Below, one piece after another: positions 1 to 8,418 of a stretch of 22,370 bases of DNA; position 1 is the first letter of the stretch, and every line of letters starts with the position of its first letter. This DNA is from Thermoplasmata archaeon UBA184. GTDB taxonomy: Archaea; Thermoplasmatota; Thermoplasmata; Lutacidiplasmatales; UBA184. The stretch lies in assembly GCA_002495185.1 (NCBI GenBank), contig DAEB01000027.1, forward strand, positions 1-22,370. Direction: 5' to 3'. The position numbers were made by a program, and so were the translations under genes. Under the pieces are notes generated by a model, which saw only the letters and a list, made by a program, of their open reading frames with translations, did no database searches and was not told the DNA's origin.

Positions 1-1
1 C

Positions 2-1243
2 TTCGGCTACGGGTTCCCGGTCGGCGGGGTCGCCGCCTTCGACCTCGCGGACGGGGTCGTCTCGCCGGGAGGAATCGGTTACGACATCAACTGCGGCGTT
101 CGCCTCCTCCGGACGAACCTGACGGCCGAAGAGGTCCGTCCCCGGCTCGACGAGCTGATGGAGCGGCTCTTCAAGGAGGTCCCGTCCGGCGTCGGTTCGC
201 ACGGCGGCTACACTCTGAAACCCGGAGAGCTCGACGAGGTGCTCGCGAACGGGGCCGCCTGGGCGGTCGGCCGGGGGTACGGACGGCCGGAGGACCTCCC
301 CGTGCAGGAGGAGGAGGGACGCCTGGCCTCGGCGCTGCCGGCCGAGGTCTCGGAATCGGCCCGCAAGCGCGGCCAAAAGCAGCTCGGGACCCTGGGGTCG
401 GGGAACCACTTCCTCGAGGTGCAGGCGGTCGACGAGGTCTTCCATCCGGAGTTCGCGCAGGTCCTCGGGCTCGCTCCGGGCGGAGTCATGGTCATGCTCC
501 ACACGGGCTCGCGCGGGCTCGGCCACCAGGTGGCGACCGACTGGATCGGGACGATGGACCGCCGGCTCCGCGAGGAGCACGTCGAGCTCGTCGACCGTCA
601 GCTCTCCTGCGCTCCGATCGTGTCGGAGCCGGCGCAGAGGTACCTGGGCGCGATGGCCGCCGCGGCGAACTTCGCGTGGGCGAACCGCCAGGCGATCACG
701 CATTCGGTACGTCGGGCGTTCGCGGCGGTGTTCGCGCGGCCGGACACGGAGCTCGACCTCTCGGTCGTCTACGACATCGCCCACAACATGGCGAAGGTCG
801 AGGAGCACCGCACCGAGTCGGGGCCGAAGAAGCTCCTCGTCCACCGGAAGGGAGCGACCCGGTCGTACCCGGCCGGACGGGAGGAGGTCCCCGCCGCCTA
901 CCGGGCGCACGGTCAGCCGGTCCTGATCCCGGGCGACATGGGGACGGCGAGCTACGTCCTCTCCGGGCTCCCGACCTCGATGGAACGATCGTTCGGTTCC
1001 TCCTGCCACGGCGCCGGTCGCCGACTGAGCCGCCACGCGGCGGTCCGGACGTTCCGCTACGAGGAGGTCACCCGTCGGCTCGCGGACCGGGGCATCATCG
1101 TTCGCTCGACCTCGCGGGAAGGCGTGACCGAGGAGGCCCCGGGGGCGTACAAGGACGTCGAGGAAGTCGTCAAGGTCGCCGAGGGGGCCGGCCTCACCCG
1201 GCGCGTCGCCCGATTGGTTCCGCTCGGCGTCGTCAAGGGCTGA
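2..1243 (+). CDS. rtcB: RtcB tRNA-splicing ligase (5'-truncated by window edge)
   Basis: RtcB joins RNA 2',3'-cyclic phosphate (or 3'-phosphate) ends to 5'-OH ends using GTP and Mn2+, and in archaea seals tRNA exons after splicing-endonuclease cleavage. The frame is open from base 2 to the TGA at 1241-1243, giving 413 visible residues; the family has about 480, so roughly 70 N-terminal residues lie left of the window. Visible hallmarks are GIGYDINCGVR (metal-binding Asp codon at 83-85 and Cys at 92-94), GSGNHFLEVQ, HTGSRGLGHQ, DIAHNMAKVEEH, HRKGATRS, PGDMGTASY, and SSCHGAGRRLSR, whose His (codon 1007-1009) is the guanylylated residue. The protein ends in PLGVVKG, matching the conserved C-terminal Lys. 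No intein interrupts the visible part. Its 3' end overlaps the convergent sedolisin gene by 11 bp. An intron-containing tRNA lies in the same window. Identification is secure. Confidence 0.97.
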   Translation, partial: FGYGFPVGGVAAFDLADGVVSPGGIGYDINCGVRLLRTNLTAEEVRPRLDELMERLFKEVPSGVGSHGGYTLKPGELDEVLANGAAWAVGRGYGRPEDLPVQEEEGRLASALPAEVSESARKRGQKQLGTLGSGNHFLEVQAVDEVFHPEFAQVLGLAPGGVMVMLHTGSRGLGHQVATDWIGTMDRRLREEHVELVDRQLSCAPIVSEPAQRYLGAMAAAANFAWANRQAITHSVRRAFAAVFARPDTELDLSVVYDIAHNMAKVEEHRTESGPKKLLVHRKGATRSYPAGREEVPAAYRAHGQPVLIPGDMGTASYVLSGLPTSMERSFGSSCHGAGRRLSRHAAVRTFRYEEVTRRLADRGIIVRSTSREGVTEEAPGAYKDVEEVVKVAEGAGLTRRVARLVPLGVVKG

Positions 1244-4200
1244 CGATCCCGCCCGCGCGTCGTCGCCGGCGGGTCCAGAGCACGACCCCCGCCGCGGCCG
1301 CCGCGGCCCCTCCGACACCGACGATCACGAAGACGAGCGTCCACGGCACGCTCGCCCCTCCGCTCGCGGAGGGCGGGCGCACCGTCACGTTCCAGTGGTC
1401 CGACCAGGTGCGGCCGAAGCCGTCGCTTACGGTCACGGTGACGTTGTAGGCGCCCGGCGAATCGAACGCGTGGGTCCCGTTCATCCTAGGGGCGAAGATC
1501 CCGTTGATGCTCGTGTTGTCACCGAAGTCCCAGACGTACTGATACGGCGGTCCTCCCCCGGTCGCCGAGAGGTTGAACATCAGGGTCAAGGGGGCCGTCC
1601 CGAGAAGGGGCGTGACGCTCCCGTTCGCTTGCAGGGCCGGCGCTACCGCGAAGGGAAACTCTCGCGTCGCCGAATCGCCCCAGCTGTCGCTCGCGTCGAA
1701 GGAGACCGTGTGCAACCCCGCGGGCACGAGCTGGTGGACCGAGAGATTGGTGGACGCGGTGCCGTTCCCGAACGACCAGGCCACGGAGACCGACCCCGGT
1801 CCGGTGACCGTCGCGTTGCCGGTCCAGGCCACCGGCGCCTCCCCCACGACCGGACCACCGCTAACGCGCACGCTGAGCGCCGACACACGAGGAAGGAAGC
1901 CCCCGGGCTCGGTCGCCGCAAAGTCGGGGAGGATGACGGAGTTCACCGGGGGGGAGGCGTCCCCGCTCGGAAGCCAGGAGAAGTAGGTGAAGAGCGAGCC
2001 ATTGTCGAGGTCAGAGACGTTCAGGAACGTCCAGTTGAGCGCGAGCCGGTACGCTCCCGAGTCGTTCCCGAACCTCCACACCGGGGTGTTGGAAACGTCC
2101 GTCCCGTTGGTGAGGAAGAATCGTCCCGACAGGTTCACGCTCGCCCCGAGGGGCACGTCCACCGCCGGTGCGATGGTGGTGCCGAGGACCAGAAAGGGAC
2201 CCGGTCCGGAGCCGGCGGGGAAGACGGTGATGACGAACGCCTCGCTGGCGTTCCCGTGGCCCCGGTCGCCTAGATGGCCGACCACCGTGTACTCTCCGGC
2301 CGCCGAGAACGTGATTCTCGCCGTCGCGCCGGAGACCGTGGACCAGTTCTGTAGGTGCATCGGAACGGACGACCACGTGGCGTTGGCCGCGCTCGCGTCG
2401 TACCCCCCGCGAGCGGTCGCCTGGAAGGTGATCGTCAGCGGGGCCACGCCGTAAGTGACGCTCGGCGAAAACGCAGCGACCAACGGCGGGGCGACGGTGA
2501 TCGTCTCGGTCGCCGTCGCCTCCTGGTTCACGCTGTCGTTGGCGTACGCCGTGATCGCGTAGCTCCCGGGCGTGCGGAAGATCGAGCAGCGGCACGCCTC
2601 CGCGTAGGGGTCGTTGGCGGTGAACTCGAGGGAGGGCGGCAAGGAGCTCGCCCCCGAGGGCCCACCCGATACACGGAACGAGGAGAGGAGGTTCGGGAAA
2701 TCCGCCGGGGCGTCCCGTGGCGCCGGGGCGGGGCCCGGCTGCACGACAAGACGGGTCGTATCGTTCTGACAGTCCGGAAGCGTCGCCCCGCCGGCCCCGA
2801 CCGCGACCCGGGAGCTCGCTCCCCCGTCGACCGGAGTCGCCGCATCGGAGACGATCACTGCCGCGCAGTAGCTTCCCCGGACGCTGTACAAGTGGGATAC
2901 CGTGGCCGCGGGGGCTCCGAACTCGAACGTGCCGTCGCCGAACGTGAAGTTGTAGGTGTACGGAGCGGTGCCGCCGACGACGGTCGCCGTGAAGTTGACC
3001 GTTCCCCCCGACGCGGGGGTCTGCGTGTTCGCCGTCAAGTTCACTCGAAGGGGCTCCCCTCCCCCGACCACGATCACGATCGGAGGAGAGACCGAAGAGT
3101 TCGCTCGGGAATCCGTCACGTACGACTCCGCGAGGTACACCCCGGGATGGAGGTACGTGTGCGAGGTCGCGCCGCCCGGCGCGAAGGAGGCGTTGCCGTC
3201 GCCGAACGAAACCCCCTCGATCGGGTAGACGCCCGTCCCCCCGGTCGCGTTGAGATGGAACGCCGTCGTGAGCGGCGCGCGTCCGAAGCGCGGCGCCCCG
3301 TAGACGAAAGTCGAGAGGTCGTACGGTGCGACCGGGGAGGGATGAGCGAGGTCGGCGACCAGCGAAGCGACTCGGGGAGTGCCCAGTCCCGTGACGGGGT
3401 CCCATCCCGGTCCCGCCGGGTAGCCGTTGTTTCCCTGGGTCACGTCATGGAAGTCGCGGGAGTAGCTCGACGGGACCGCCGCGATCGCGTAGAGGGCCGG
3501 GTTCAGGTCCCCGAGCGCAACCCCCGTGCTCTGGTCCGCGACCGCGGCGATGCCGGCCCAGATCGGGGTGGCGACGCTCGTCCCGAGGACGGCCGTCGGG
3601 ATCCCCCCGAGGTAGATCTCGACCGCGGTCCCCGCGTCGAGCGAGACGTCCGGGACGCCCCGGCGGTCCGACCCGGACGGGAGGAGCCCGACCTGCCATG
3701 GGAGCTCGGGGAACGGAGAATATCCGCCGCCGGACCCTCCCTGGTTGGTGCACCCGGGCGACGCGCCCCCGTTCGGATTCCCGCTCCACCCCGACTCGCT
3801 GAGGTAGTTCCCGCTCGCGTCCACGCTGAGCACGGTCCCTCCCACGCCGGTCACCGTCGGATCCGAGGCGGGGAAGTTGGTCGAGAAGCCGGTGGTCCCA
3901 TCGAAGGCCCCGCAGTCCCCGCTCGCGGCGAAGACGCTGATCCCCTCGGCGGCCGCGTACTCGAGCACCGGGGTGAGGATCGCGTACGACCCGTCCGTGG
4001 AGGCGTTACAACCGCTCGCGCACGGAGTATCCCAAGAGTTGAAGTCGCCCACGTCGGGCTCTCCCCAGCTCATCGAGATCACATCCGCGGCGTGATGGGC
4101 GACGACCCAGTCGACGGCTTGGTAGAGCCCGACCCCGCTGTTCGGGGAGAACGTCATCTCGACCGTGGCTCCCGGCGCGGAGACGTGAGCCCACTCGAGG

Positions 4201-5177
4201 TCGAGCGCATCCTCGCCGTCCCACCCGGGGTTCGAGCTCACGTTGAGGTTCCCTGAATTCGGAATGGGGTAGACGAACTGCACGTGCCCCACAGGGATCC
4301 CCGCGGCGAGTGAGAACGCCGCGAGGTCGGACGAGAGCGCGGGCTGACCCTCCGCCGAAGCGTACGGGTCGACCACAGCGATCCGGAAACCGGAACCGTT
4401 CGTGCCGGCCCCGATGAGGCTGCTCATGTTGTACGCCTGCCAGACCTGGCACGGGACCAGCGGAGCCGGGGTGCCGGAGCAGACGGGGCTCGCACGTACA
4501 TCGAGCGGTGGGGACCCCCGGAGCGTCGGCGTGATCGGCGTCACATTGCCGAGGCCGAAGGCGCCCGACCACGATGCCACGGAGGGGAGCGTCGCCGGGG
4601 TCGGATGGCTCACGAAGGTGCGACCCAGCGCGTCTCGGTACTCGATGAAGTTCGTGTGGAACGCGTCTCCCAGCTCCCCGCTCGGTCCGCTTACGGAGAG
4701 AACGAGGCCGTCGGCGCTCACCGTCACCGAGAGTCCGCGCTCTTCGAAGTAGTCGGTCGCCGCCGTGACTTCGGTCGCCGAGGGGCCGAACGCAGACCGA
4801 AGCTCGGCCGGAGTTCGGAATGCATGGAACAGCGGCGACCCCGCCGCGTACTCGGCCGATACGAGACCCGCGAGAGCTTCCGGGTCCGGTGTGGAGAGAC
4901 CCACCAGGACGGTCATCGAGGCCGAGGGCGAGTAGGGGCCGAGAGCCACGACGCTGGGGGCGGGCCGAAACGGCGCGGCGACCTCGACGCTCGAGATCGC
5001 GGAGGGGTTCGTCGCCCCTACGACCGATGTGGCTGGCGAAGAGACGTCTCCTGCTTCGTAGCGGGGGCCCACGGGGGCGGAGGACGAGGAGTAGGAGGAC
5101 GGGACGACCGGCGCCGCGAGCAGGACCACGAGCCCGAGGAGGAGCGCGAGGGTCAGCCAGCGGACCTTGCGAGCCAT
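1233..5177 (-). CDS. Secreted sedolisin (S53) protease with PKD-like repeats and C-terminal anchor
   Basis: A 1314-residue serine-carboxyl peptidase, a family that acts at low pH outside the cell. Order: signal-type helix (about 5-25), pro-kumamolisin prodomain (about 75-215), catalytic domain (about 240-610), several PKD-like beta domains with FGDG or WDFGD cores (about 620-1270), a C-terminal transmembrane helix and an Arg-rich tail. The triad is Glu322 and Asp326 (GEDALD) and Ser534 (LGTSVATP); the oxyanion Asp421 is in AASGDCG. The calcium site is present: Asp578 in HDVTQGNNGY and Asp593 in GWDPVTGLG. I start at the ATG at 5175-5177 because it directly precedes the signal peptide and a TATA-like ATATT lies about 33 bp upstream; the frame stays open for 396 more codons, but that part is antisense to the M50 gene. 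Many N-glycosylation sequons occur. The usual secreted enzyme is much shorter, so the PKD stalk and anchor imply a cell-surface protease. Substrates are unknown; peptide generation for the Opp system is my inference. Confidence 0.95.
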   Translation of the reverse strand: MARKVRWLTLALLLGLVVLLAAPVVPSSYSSSSAPVGPRYEAGDVSSPATSVVGATNPSAISSVEVAAPFRPAPSVVALGPYSPSASMTVLVGLSTPDPEALAGLVSAEYAAGSPLFHAFRTPAELRSAFGPSATEVTAATDYFEERGLSVTVSADGLVLSVSGPSGELGDAFHTNFIEYRDALGRTFVSHPTPATLPSVASWSGAFGLGNVTPITPTLRGSPPLDVRASPVCSGTPAPLVPCQVWQAYNMSSLIGAGTNGSGFRIAVVDPYASAEGQPALSSDLAAFSLAAGIPVGHVQFVYPIPNSGNLNVSSNPGWDGEDALDLEWAHVSAPGATVEMTFSPNSGVGLYQAVDWVVAHHAADVISMSWGEPDVGDFNSWDTPCASGCNASTDGSYAILTPVLEYAAAEGISVFAASGDCGAFDGTTGFSTNFPASDPTVTGVGGTVLSVDASGNYLSESGWSGNPNGGASPGCTNQGGSGGGYSPFPELPWQVGLLPSGSDRRGVPDVSLDAGTAVEIYLGGIPTAVLGTSVATPIWAGIAAVADQSTGVALGDLNPALYAIAAVPSSYSRDFHDVTQGNNGYPAGPGWDPVTGLGTPRVASLVADLAHPSPVAPYDLSTFVYGAPRFGRAPLTTAFHLNATGGTGVYPIEGVSFGDGNASFAPGGATSHTYLHPGVYLAESYVTDSRANSSVSPPIVIVVGGGEPLRVNLTANTQTPASGGTVNFTATVVGGTAPYTYNFTFGDGTFEFGAPAATVSHLYSVRGSYCAAVIVSDAATPVDGGASSRVAVGAGGATLPDCQNDTTRLVVQPGPAPAPRDAPADFPNLLSSFRVSGGPSGASSLPPSLEFTANDPYAEACRCSIFRTPGSYAITAYANDSVNQEATATETITVAPPLVAAFSPSVTYGVAPLTITFQATARGGYDASAANATWSSVPMHLQNWSTVSGATARITFSAAGEYTVVGHLGDRGHGNASEAFVITVFPAGSGPGPFLVLGTTIAPAVDVPLGASVNLSGRFFLTNGTDVSNTPVWRFGNDSGAYRLALNWTFLNVSDLDNGSLFTYFSWLPSGDASPPVNSVILPDFAATEPGGFLPRVSALSVRVSGGPVVGEAPVAWTGNATVTGPGSVSVAWSFGNGTASTNLSVHQLVPAGLHTVSFDASDSWGDSATREFPFAVAPALQANGSVTPLLGTAPLTLMFNLSATGGGPPYQYVWDFGDNTSINGIFAPRMNGTHAFDSPGAYNVTVTVSDGFGRTWSDHWNVTVRPPSASGGASVPWTLVFVIVGVGGAAAAAAGVVLWTRRRRRAGGIVSP

Positions 5178-5206
5178 CGTCCGTCCGGACCTCAGCGGGG
5201 AACCTC

Positions 5207-5213
5207 CATATTC
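5207..5213 (-). promoter_or_regulatory. TATA-like box for the sedolisin gene
   Basis: An A/T-rich ATATT core (5208-5212) stands out in GC-rich DNA, about 33 bp upstream of the ATG at 5177. Archaeal transcription starts about 26 bp after the box centre, giving a leader of only about 6 nt. Called from position and composition only. Confidence 0.45.
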
Positions 5214-5242
5214 CCCTTGCCGGCGTCGGGCTCCGCAAGACC

Positions 5243-5250
5243 TCTTAACC
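5243..5250 (+). promoter_or_regulatory. TATA-like box for the M50 protease/priL operon
   Basis: TCTTAACC, centred near 5246, is the only A/T-rich patch before the GTG at 5283. It predicts a start near 5272 and a leader of about 10 nt. It lies back to back with the sedolisin box in a 105-bp divergent intergenic region. Confidence 0.45.
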
Positions 5251-5282
5251 ACGACGCGGCGTGCGTGGCTCCGGAACCCTCC

Positions 5283-6656
5283 GTGACCGACCCGTACCTC
5301 GGATACGAGATCGCGCTGGTCGCGGTCGTCCTCTACGCCCTCGTCGTCTACCTCCTCTACCGGACGGGTCGCCTCGGACCCGACCGGGCGTTCTCCCTGC
5401 TCGGTCCCGCTCTCATGATCAAGACGAAGCGGGGCCTCGCTCTCCTCGACCGTTGGGGGAGGTTCCGCCGGTTCTGGTCCGTCGTCTCCGACTTCGGGAT
5501 TCTGCTCGCGGCCATCGCCATGGTCGTGATCATGGCCCTCCTCGTGTTCGGGGCGGTCGTTTCGTTCCACATCTCCGCCGCCCAGGCGCCCACGCCGACG
5601 GAGGCGATCGGCCTTCCGGGGATCAACCCGTTCATCCCGATCGGCTACGGCATCCTCGCGCTCGTGGTGGGGATCGTGCTGCACGAACTGAGCCACGGTG
5701 TCGTCGCGCGGTCCCAGAAGATCGGGGTCAAGAGCATCGGCATTCTCTGGTGCGTACTCCCGATCGGTGCGTTTGTCGAGCAGGACGAGGCGGACATGCT
5801 CGCCGCCTCCCGTCGTCGGCGCGACCGCGTCGCGGCGGCCGGGGTGCTCGCGAACTTCGCTCTGACGGTCCTGTTCTTCGTCCTTCTTTCGGGTCTCGTC
5901 GCGAGCTCGGTCGCCCCGAACGCCAACGGGGTCGGGGTCGCCTTCGTGCAGAGCGACACGCCCGCCGCGAACGTGACGCTGGCGCCGGGCGACATCATCA
6001 CGTACATCAACGTGACCAGCGAGGTCAACGGGACGGTCGCGAGTACCCACACGACGACGGTCTCGTCCTTCCAGAACGCCCTCGCGAACTCGCGCCCGAA
6101 CGATAGCGCCACCGTCACGTACTTCTCTGCCAGCCTCGGCCACACGGTCTCGGTGACGATCGCCCATCTCGCGACCAACCCGAACAACCGCTCCCGCGGA
6201 TTCCTCGGCGTCGCCGTCCTGAGCCTCACGCCGAACGAGCTCAAACAGGTCCTCGTCTGGCCCGCGGGCAGCGACCAAGGACCGGTGGTGGGGACGGTCT
6301 ACTGGCTCATCCTTCCGCTCGGCGGGATCGAACCGGTCTCGGGATACGCCACGAACTTCTACCATCTGACCGGCCCGCTCGCCGGGGTGGACGTCAACTC
6401 GTTCTGGGTCGGCGCGAACATCCTCTACTGGCTCGCTTGGATGAACCTCCTGCTCGGGCTCTCGAACGCCCTTCCGCTCGTCCCCCTAGATGGCGGGCTC
6501 CTCTTCCGCGACTTCGCCGCGTCGATCGCCGCCCGGATCCACCGCGGGTGGACCGACGCGAAGCTCGACCAGGTCGGCGGACGCGCGGTCACCGTCTCTT
6601 CGCTCCTCGTCCTCCTCCTACTCGTATGGCAGTTCGTCGTACCTCGGCTCCTCTAG
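5283..6656 (+). CDS. Site-2-protease-like M50 intramembrane metalloprotease
   Basis: A 457-residue polytopic membrane zinc protease of the S2P/RseP group, which cleaves transmembrane substrates, often in regulated release of membrane-bound factors. It has an N-terminal helix (about 7-25), a second hydrophobic stretch (about 71-95), the zinc motif HELSH (134-138), a region resembling a PDZ domain between the catalytic helices, and the second motif NALPLVPLDGG (395-405) with the third zinc-ligand Asp near 403. A final helix closes the protein. I chose the GTG at 5283 because it keeps the first helix and follows a TATA-like box; a GTG at 5265 is in frame but would lie before the predicted start of transcription. 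The C-terminus overlaps priL by 31 bp, so the two are probably cotranscribed. Substrates are unknown; single-pass proteins such as the one at 9149 are speculative candidates. Confidence 0.92.
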   Translation: MTDPYLGYEIALVAVVLYALVVYLLYRTGRLGPDRAFSLLGPALMIKTKRGLALLDRWGRFRRFWSVVSDFGILLAAIAMVVIMALLVFGAVVSFHISAAQAPTPTEAIGLPGINPFIPIGYGILALVVGIVLHELSHGVVARSQKIGVKSIGILWCVLPIGAFVEQDEADMLAASRRRRDRVAAAGVLANFALTVLFFVLLSGLVASSVAPNANGVGVAFVQSDTPAANVTLAPGDIITYINVTSEVNGTVASTHTTTVSSFQNALANSRPNDSATVTYFSASLGHTVSVTIAHLATNPNNRSRGFLGVAVLSLTPNELKQVLVWPAGSDQGPVVGTVYWLILPLGGIEPVSGYATNFYHLTGPLAGVDVNSFWVGANILYWLAWMNLLLGLSNALPLVPLDGGLLFRDFAASIAARIHRGWTDAKLDQVGGRAVTVSSLLVLLLLVWQFVVPRLL

Positions 6657-7816
6657 ACGAGCGCTCGCTCTTCAGCGAGTACCCGTTCCTCCCAGGGGCA
6701 GAAGCGCTCCTCGGGGAAGAGGCGGTCTCGGTCCGCGCGCTCCTCACGGACGCCGCGTTCGCGTCGGCTCGGTCGCTCGGTCGCGCCCGCATCCTCGCGG
6801 CGGCGGAGGACCCTCGCGGAGCTCGCGATCTCGAGGAGCTCGCGCGCGCCGACCCGACCGTTCGGCTGCTCTCGTTCCTGTTCGCCCGGGTGGTCCTCTC
6901 GGCCGCCCCGGCGCCGGCCGCCCTGCGACGATGGGCGGTCTCCGAGGCGAAGCGGAACCACGCGCGACTGCTCGTCGTCCCCCCGGAGGAGCTCTCGGAG
7001 GTCGCCCGCCGCCTTCGATTCCGCTTCGACCCCACCGCGGAGGGGGTCGAGGTTCCCCTGGTCGACTACCTGCGTCTTTCGGTTCCGATCCGGGAGGCCG
7101 AGTTCCGTCTTCCTCGCCAGGCCGTGCGCCGCGGGTCGGTGGTCGTCCGTCCGGCGCGGGCCGCGCGCCTCCTGCAGGAGGCGGTCCGCCTTCGGCTCGC
7201 CGAACCGCTCCCGCTCGCCGACGACGTGGTGCGGGAGGTTCGAGAGCGAGAGGCCGAGCTTCTCACCGAGCTCGCACGACGATCGCCGGCGCCGGTCGCT
7301 CGTTCCGAGTTCCGCGGCGGGCCCCTTCGCCCCGAGCTGTTCCCTCCGTGCATCCGGAAGATGCAGCGAACGCTCCAGAAAGGGGAGAACCTCTCGCACT
7401 CCGGCCGCTTCTGCCTCGCGGCGTTCCTCCACCGCGCGGGCGCGGACTTCGAGACGATCGTGGACGCCTACCGCGGCGCCCCCGACTTCGACGAGTCGGT
7501 CACTCGCTACCAGGTCGAGCACATCACCCAGAGGGACGGTGGTGCCGGCTACGAGCCGCCCGAATGCGAGACCCTGCGGAGCCACGGCCTCTGCGCCCGG
7601 GACGGGGACCCGACCGCGGACGACCCTCGGGACCGCGCCCGGGACGAACGGTGCTTCGACCCGTCCCTCCGCCATCCCCTACAGTACTACCGCTGGCGAG
7701 GCGGAACGGTCGTCGAACGGACCGACCGGGCCGAGCGTCCCTCCCCTACGGCTTCGACGGAAGCGCGCGGTAGACCTTCCACGCACGCGCGATCGCGGTC
7801 CACTGACCCGCGATGA
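6626..7816 (+). CDS. priL: Archaeal DNA primase large subunit PriL
   Basis: PriL is the regulatory, iron-sulfur subunit of the archaeal primase; with PriS it makes primers for replication. The protein has 396 residues. The N-terminal helical half has the YPFLPGAEALL start typical of the family. The C-terminal Fe-S domain shows PPCIRKM (Cys242), GENLSHSGRF, the RYQVEHI block (about 294-300), PPEC (Cys314), GLC (Cys323) and a Cys343 just before RHPLQYY; these four Cys are the likely cluster ligands. Cys263 in RFCLAAF is at a position that I recall as often Ala, so it is probably not a ligand. The ATG at 6626 lies within the 3' end of the M50 gene. The last ~30 residues are a low-complexity Ser/Thr/Arg/Pro tail encoded antisense to the convergent phosphatidyltransferase gene and are probably not conserved. 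Confidence 0.93.
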   Translation: MAVRRTSAPLDERSLFSEYPFLPGAEALLGEEAVSVRALLTDAAFASARSLGRARILAAAEDPRGARDLEELARADPTVRLLSFLFARVVLSAAPAPAALRRWAVSEAKRNHARLLVVPPEELSEVARRLRFRFDPTAEGVEVPLVDYLRLSVPIREAEFRLPRQAVRRGSVVVRPARAARLLQEAVRLRLAEPLPLADDVVREVREREAELLTELARRSPAPVARSEFRGGPLRPELFPPCIRKMQRTLQKGENLSHSGRFCLAAFLHRAGADFETIVDAYRGAPDFDESVTRYQVEHITQRDGGAGYEPPECETLRSHGLCARDGDPTADDPRDRARDERCFDPSLRHPLQYYRWRGGTVVERTDRAERPSPTASTEARGRPSTHARSRSTDPR

Positions 7817-8408
7817 CGAAGTAGACGAGCGCGACATCGATCACCGTGAAGGTGATTCCGCCGACATGGAACCGGGACCACGGGAGCGACGTCGCCCACG
7901 GCCACGGGAGCGACCAGTCGAACTCGAGGAACGCGGCGACCGCGATCACGACCAGGCGGTCCGCGCGCGAGAGGAGGCCCCCGTAGAGGCGGCCGAGACC
8001 GACCGCCTGCGCCTGGGTCCCCATGTAGCTCACGAGGAGAAGGCTCACGAGCGCGAGGAGCGCGACGATCGGGTTGGCGTAGCCCGACGCGGCGATTCCG
8101 AGAAGGATCGCGACGTCGGAGTAGCGGTCGAAGACGTGGTCGACGAAATCCCCGCGGACGGACGAGCGCCCCGTCGACCGAGCGACCTCGCCGTCGATCA
8201 CGTCGAAGAGCCCCGTGAGAAAGACGAGGAGCGCGACGGCGAGGAACAAGTACGGGGTCGTCCAGCGGACCAGGAGAGCGACCCCGCCGGCGGCGACCGC
8301 CAGCATGAGCGCGAGGAGGCTCAGGCGGCTCGGCGTCCATCCGAGGAACGGACGAGCGAGGCGGGCGATGTACGGTTGGACCTTCGCCCGGTATGATTCG
8401 AGGACCAT
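7746..8408 (-). CDS. CDP-alcohol phosphatidyltransferase (archaeal phospholipid head-group enzyme)
   Basis: A 220-residue integral membrane enzyme that transfers a substituted phosphate from CDP-activated lipid to an alcohol. The complete family motif D-x2-D-G-x2-A-R-x8-G-x3-D-x3-D is present: Asp69, Asp72, Gly73, Ala76, Arg77, Gly86, Asp90 and Asp94. Several hydrophobic helices surround it. In archaea this family includes archaetidylinositol-phosphate, archaetidylglycerol-phosphate and archaetidylserine synthases; I favour an archaetidylinositol-phosphate synthase type from size and archaeal context, but the acceptor cannot be read from the sequence. The ATG at 8406-8408 begins 10 bp after the AK6-like kinase stop, with a purine-rich GGGGAGAGG just before it as a possible ribosome-binding site. 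The 3' end overlaps priL by 71 bp. Confidence 0.9.
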   Translation of the reverse strand: MVLESYRAKVQPYIARLARPFLGWTPSRLSLLALMLAVAAGGVALLVRWTTPYLFLAVALLVFLTGLFDVIDGEVARSTGRSSVRGDFVDHVFDRYSDVAILLGIAASGYANPIVALLALVSLLLVSYMGTQAQAVGLGRLYGGLLSRADRLVVIAVAAFLEFDWSLPWPWATSLPWSRFHVGGITFTVIDVALVYFVIAGQWTAIARAWKVYRALPSKP

Positions 8409-8418
8409 TCCTCTCCCC

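Noticed and set aside
2355..4256. Plus-strand 633-residue open frame opposite the sedolisin
   Set aside because: The Arg/Gly/Glu-rich product has no recognisable domain. In GC-rich DNA such antisense frames stay open by chance, and the opposite strand has a complete, motif-bearing gene.
5178..6365. A 396-codon upstream extension of the sedolisin frame on the minus strand
   Set aside because: It is low-complexity and Arg/Asp/Glu-rich, lies antisense to the M50 protease, and the signal peptide begins exactly at the ATG at 5177.
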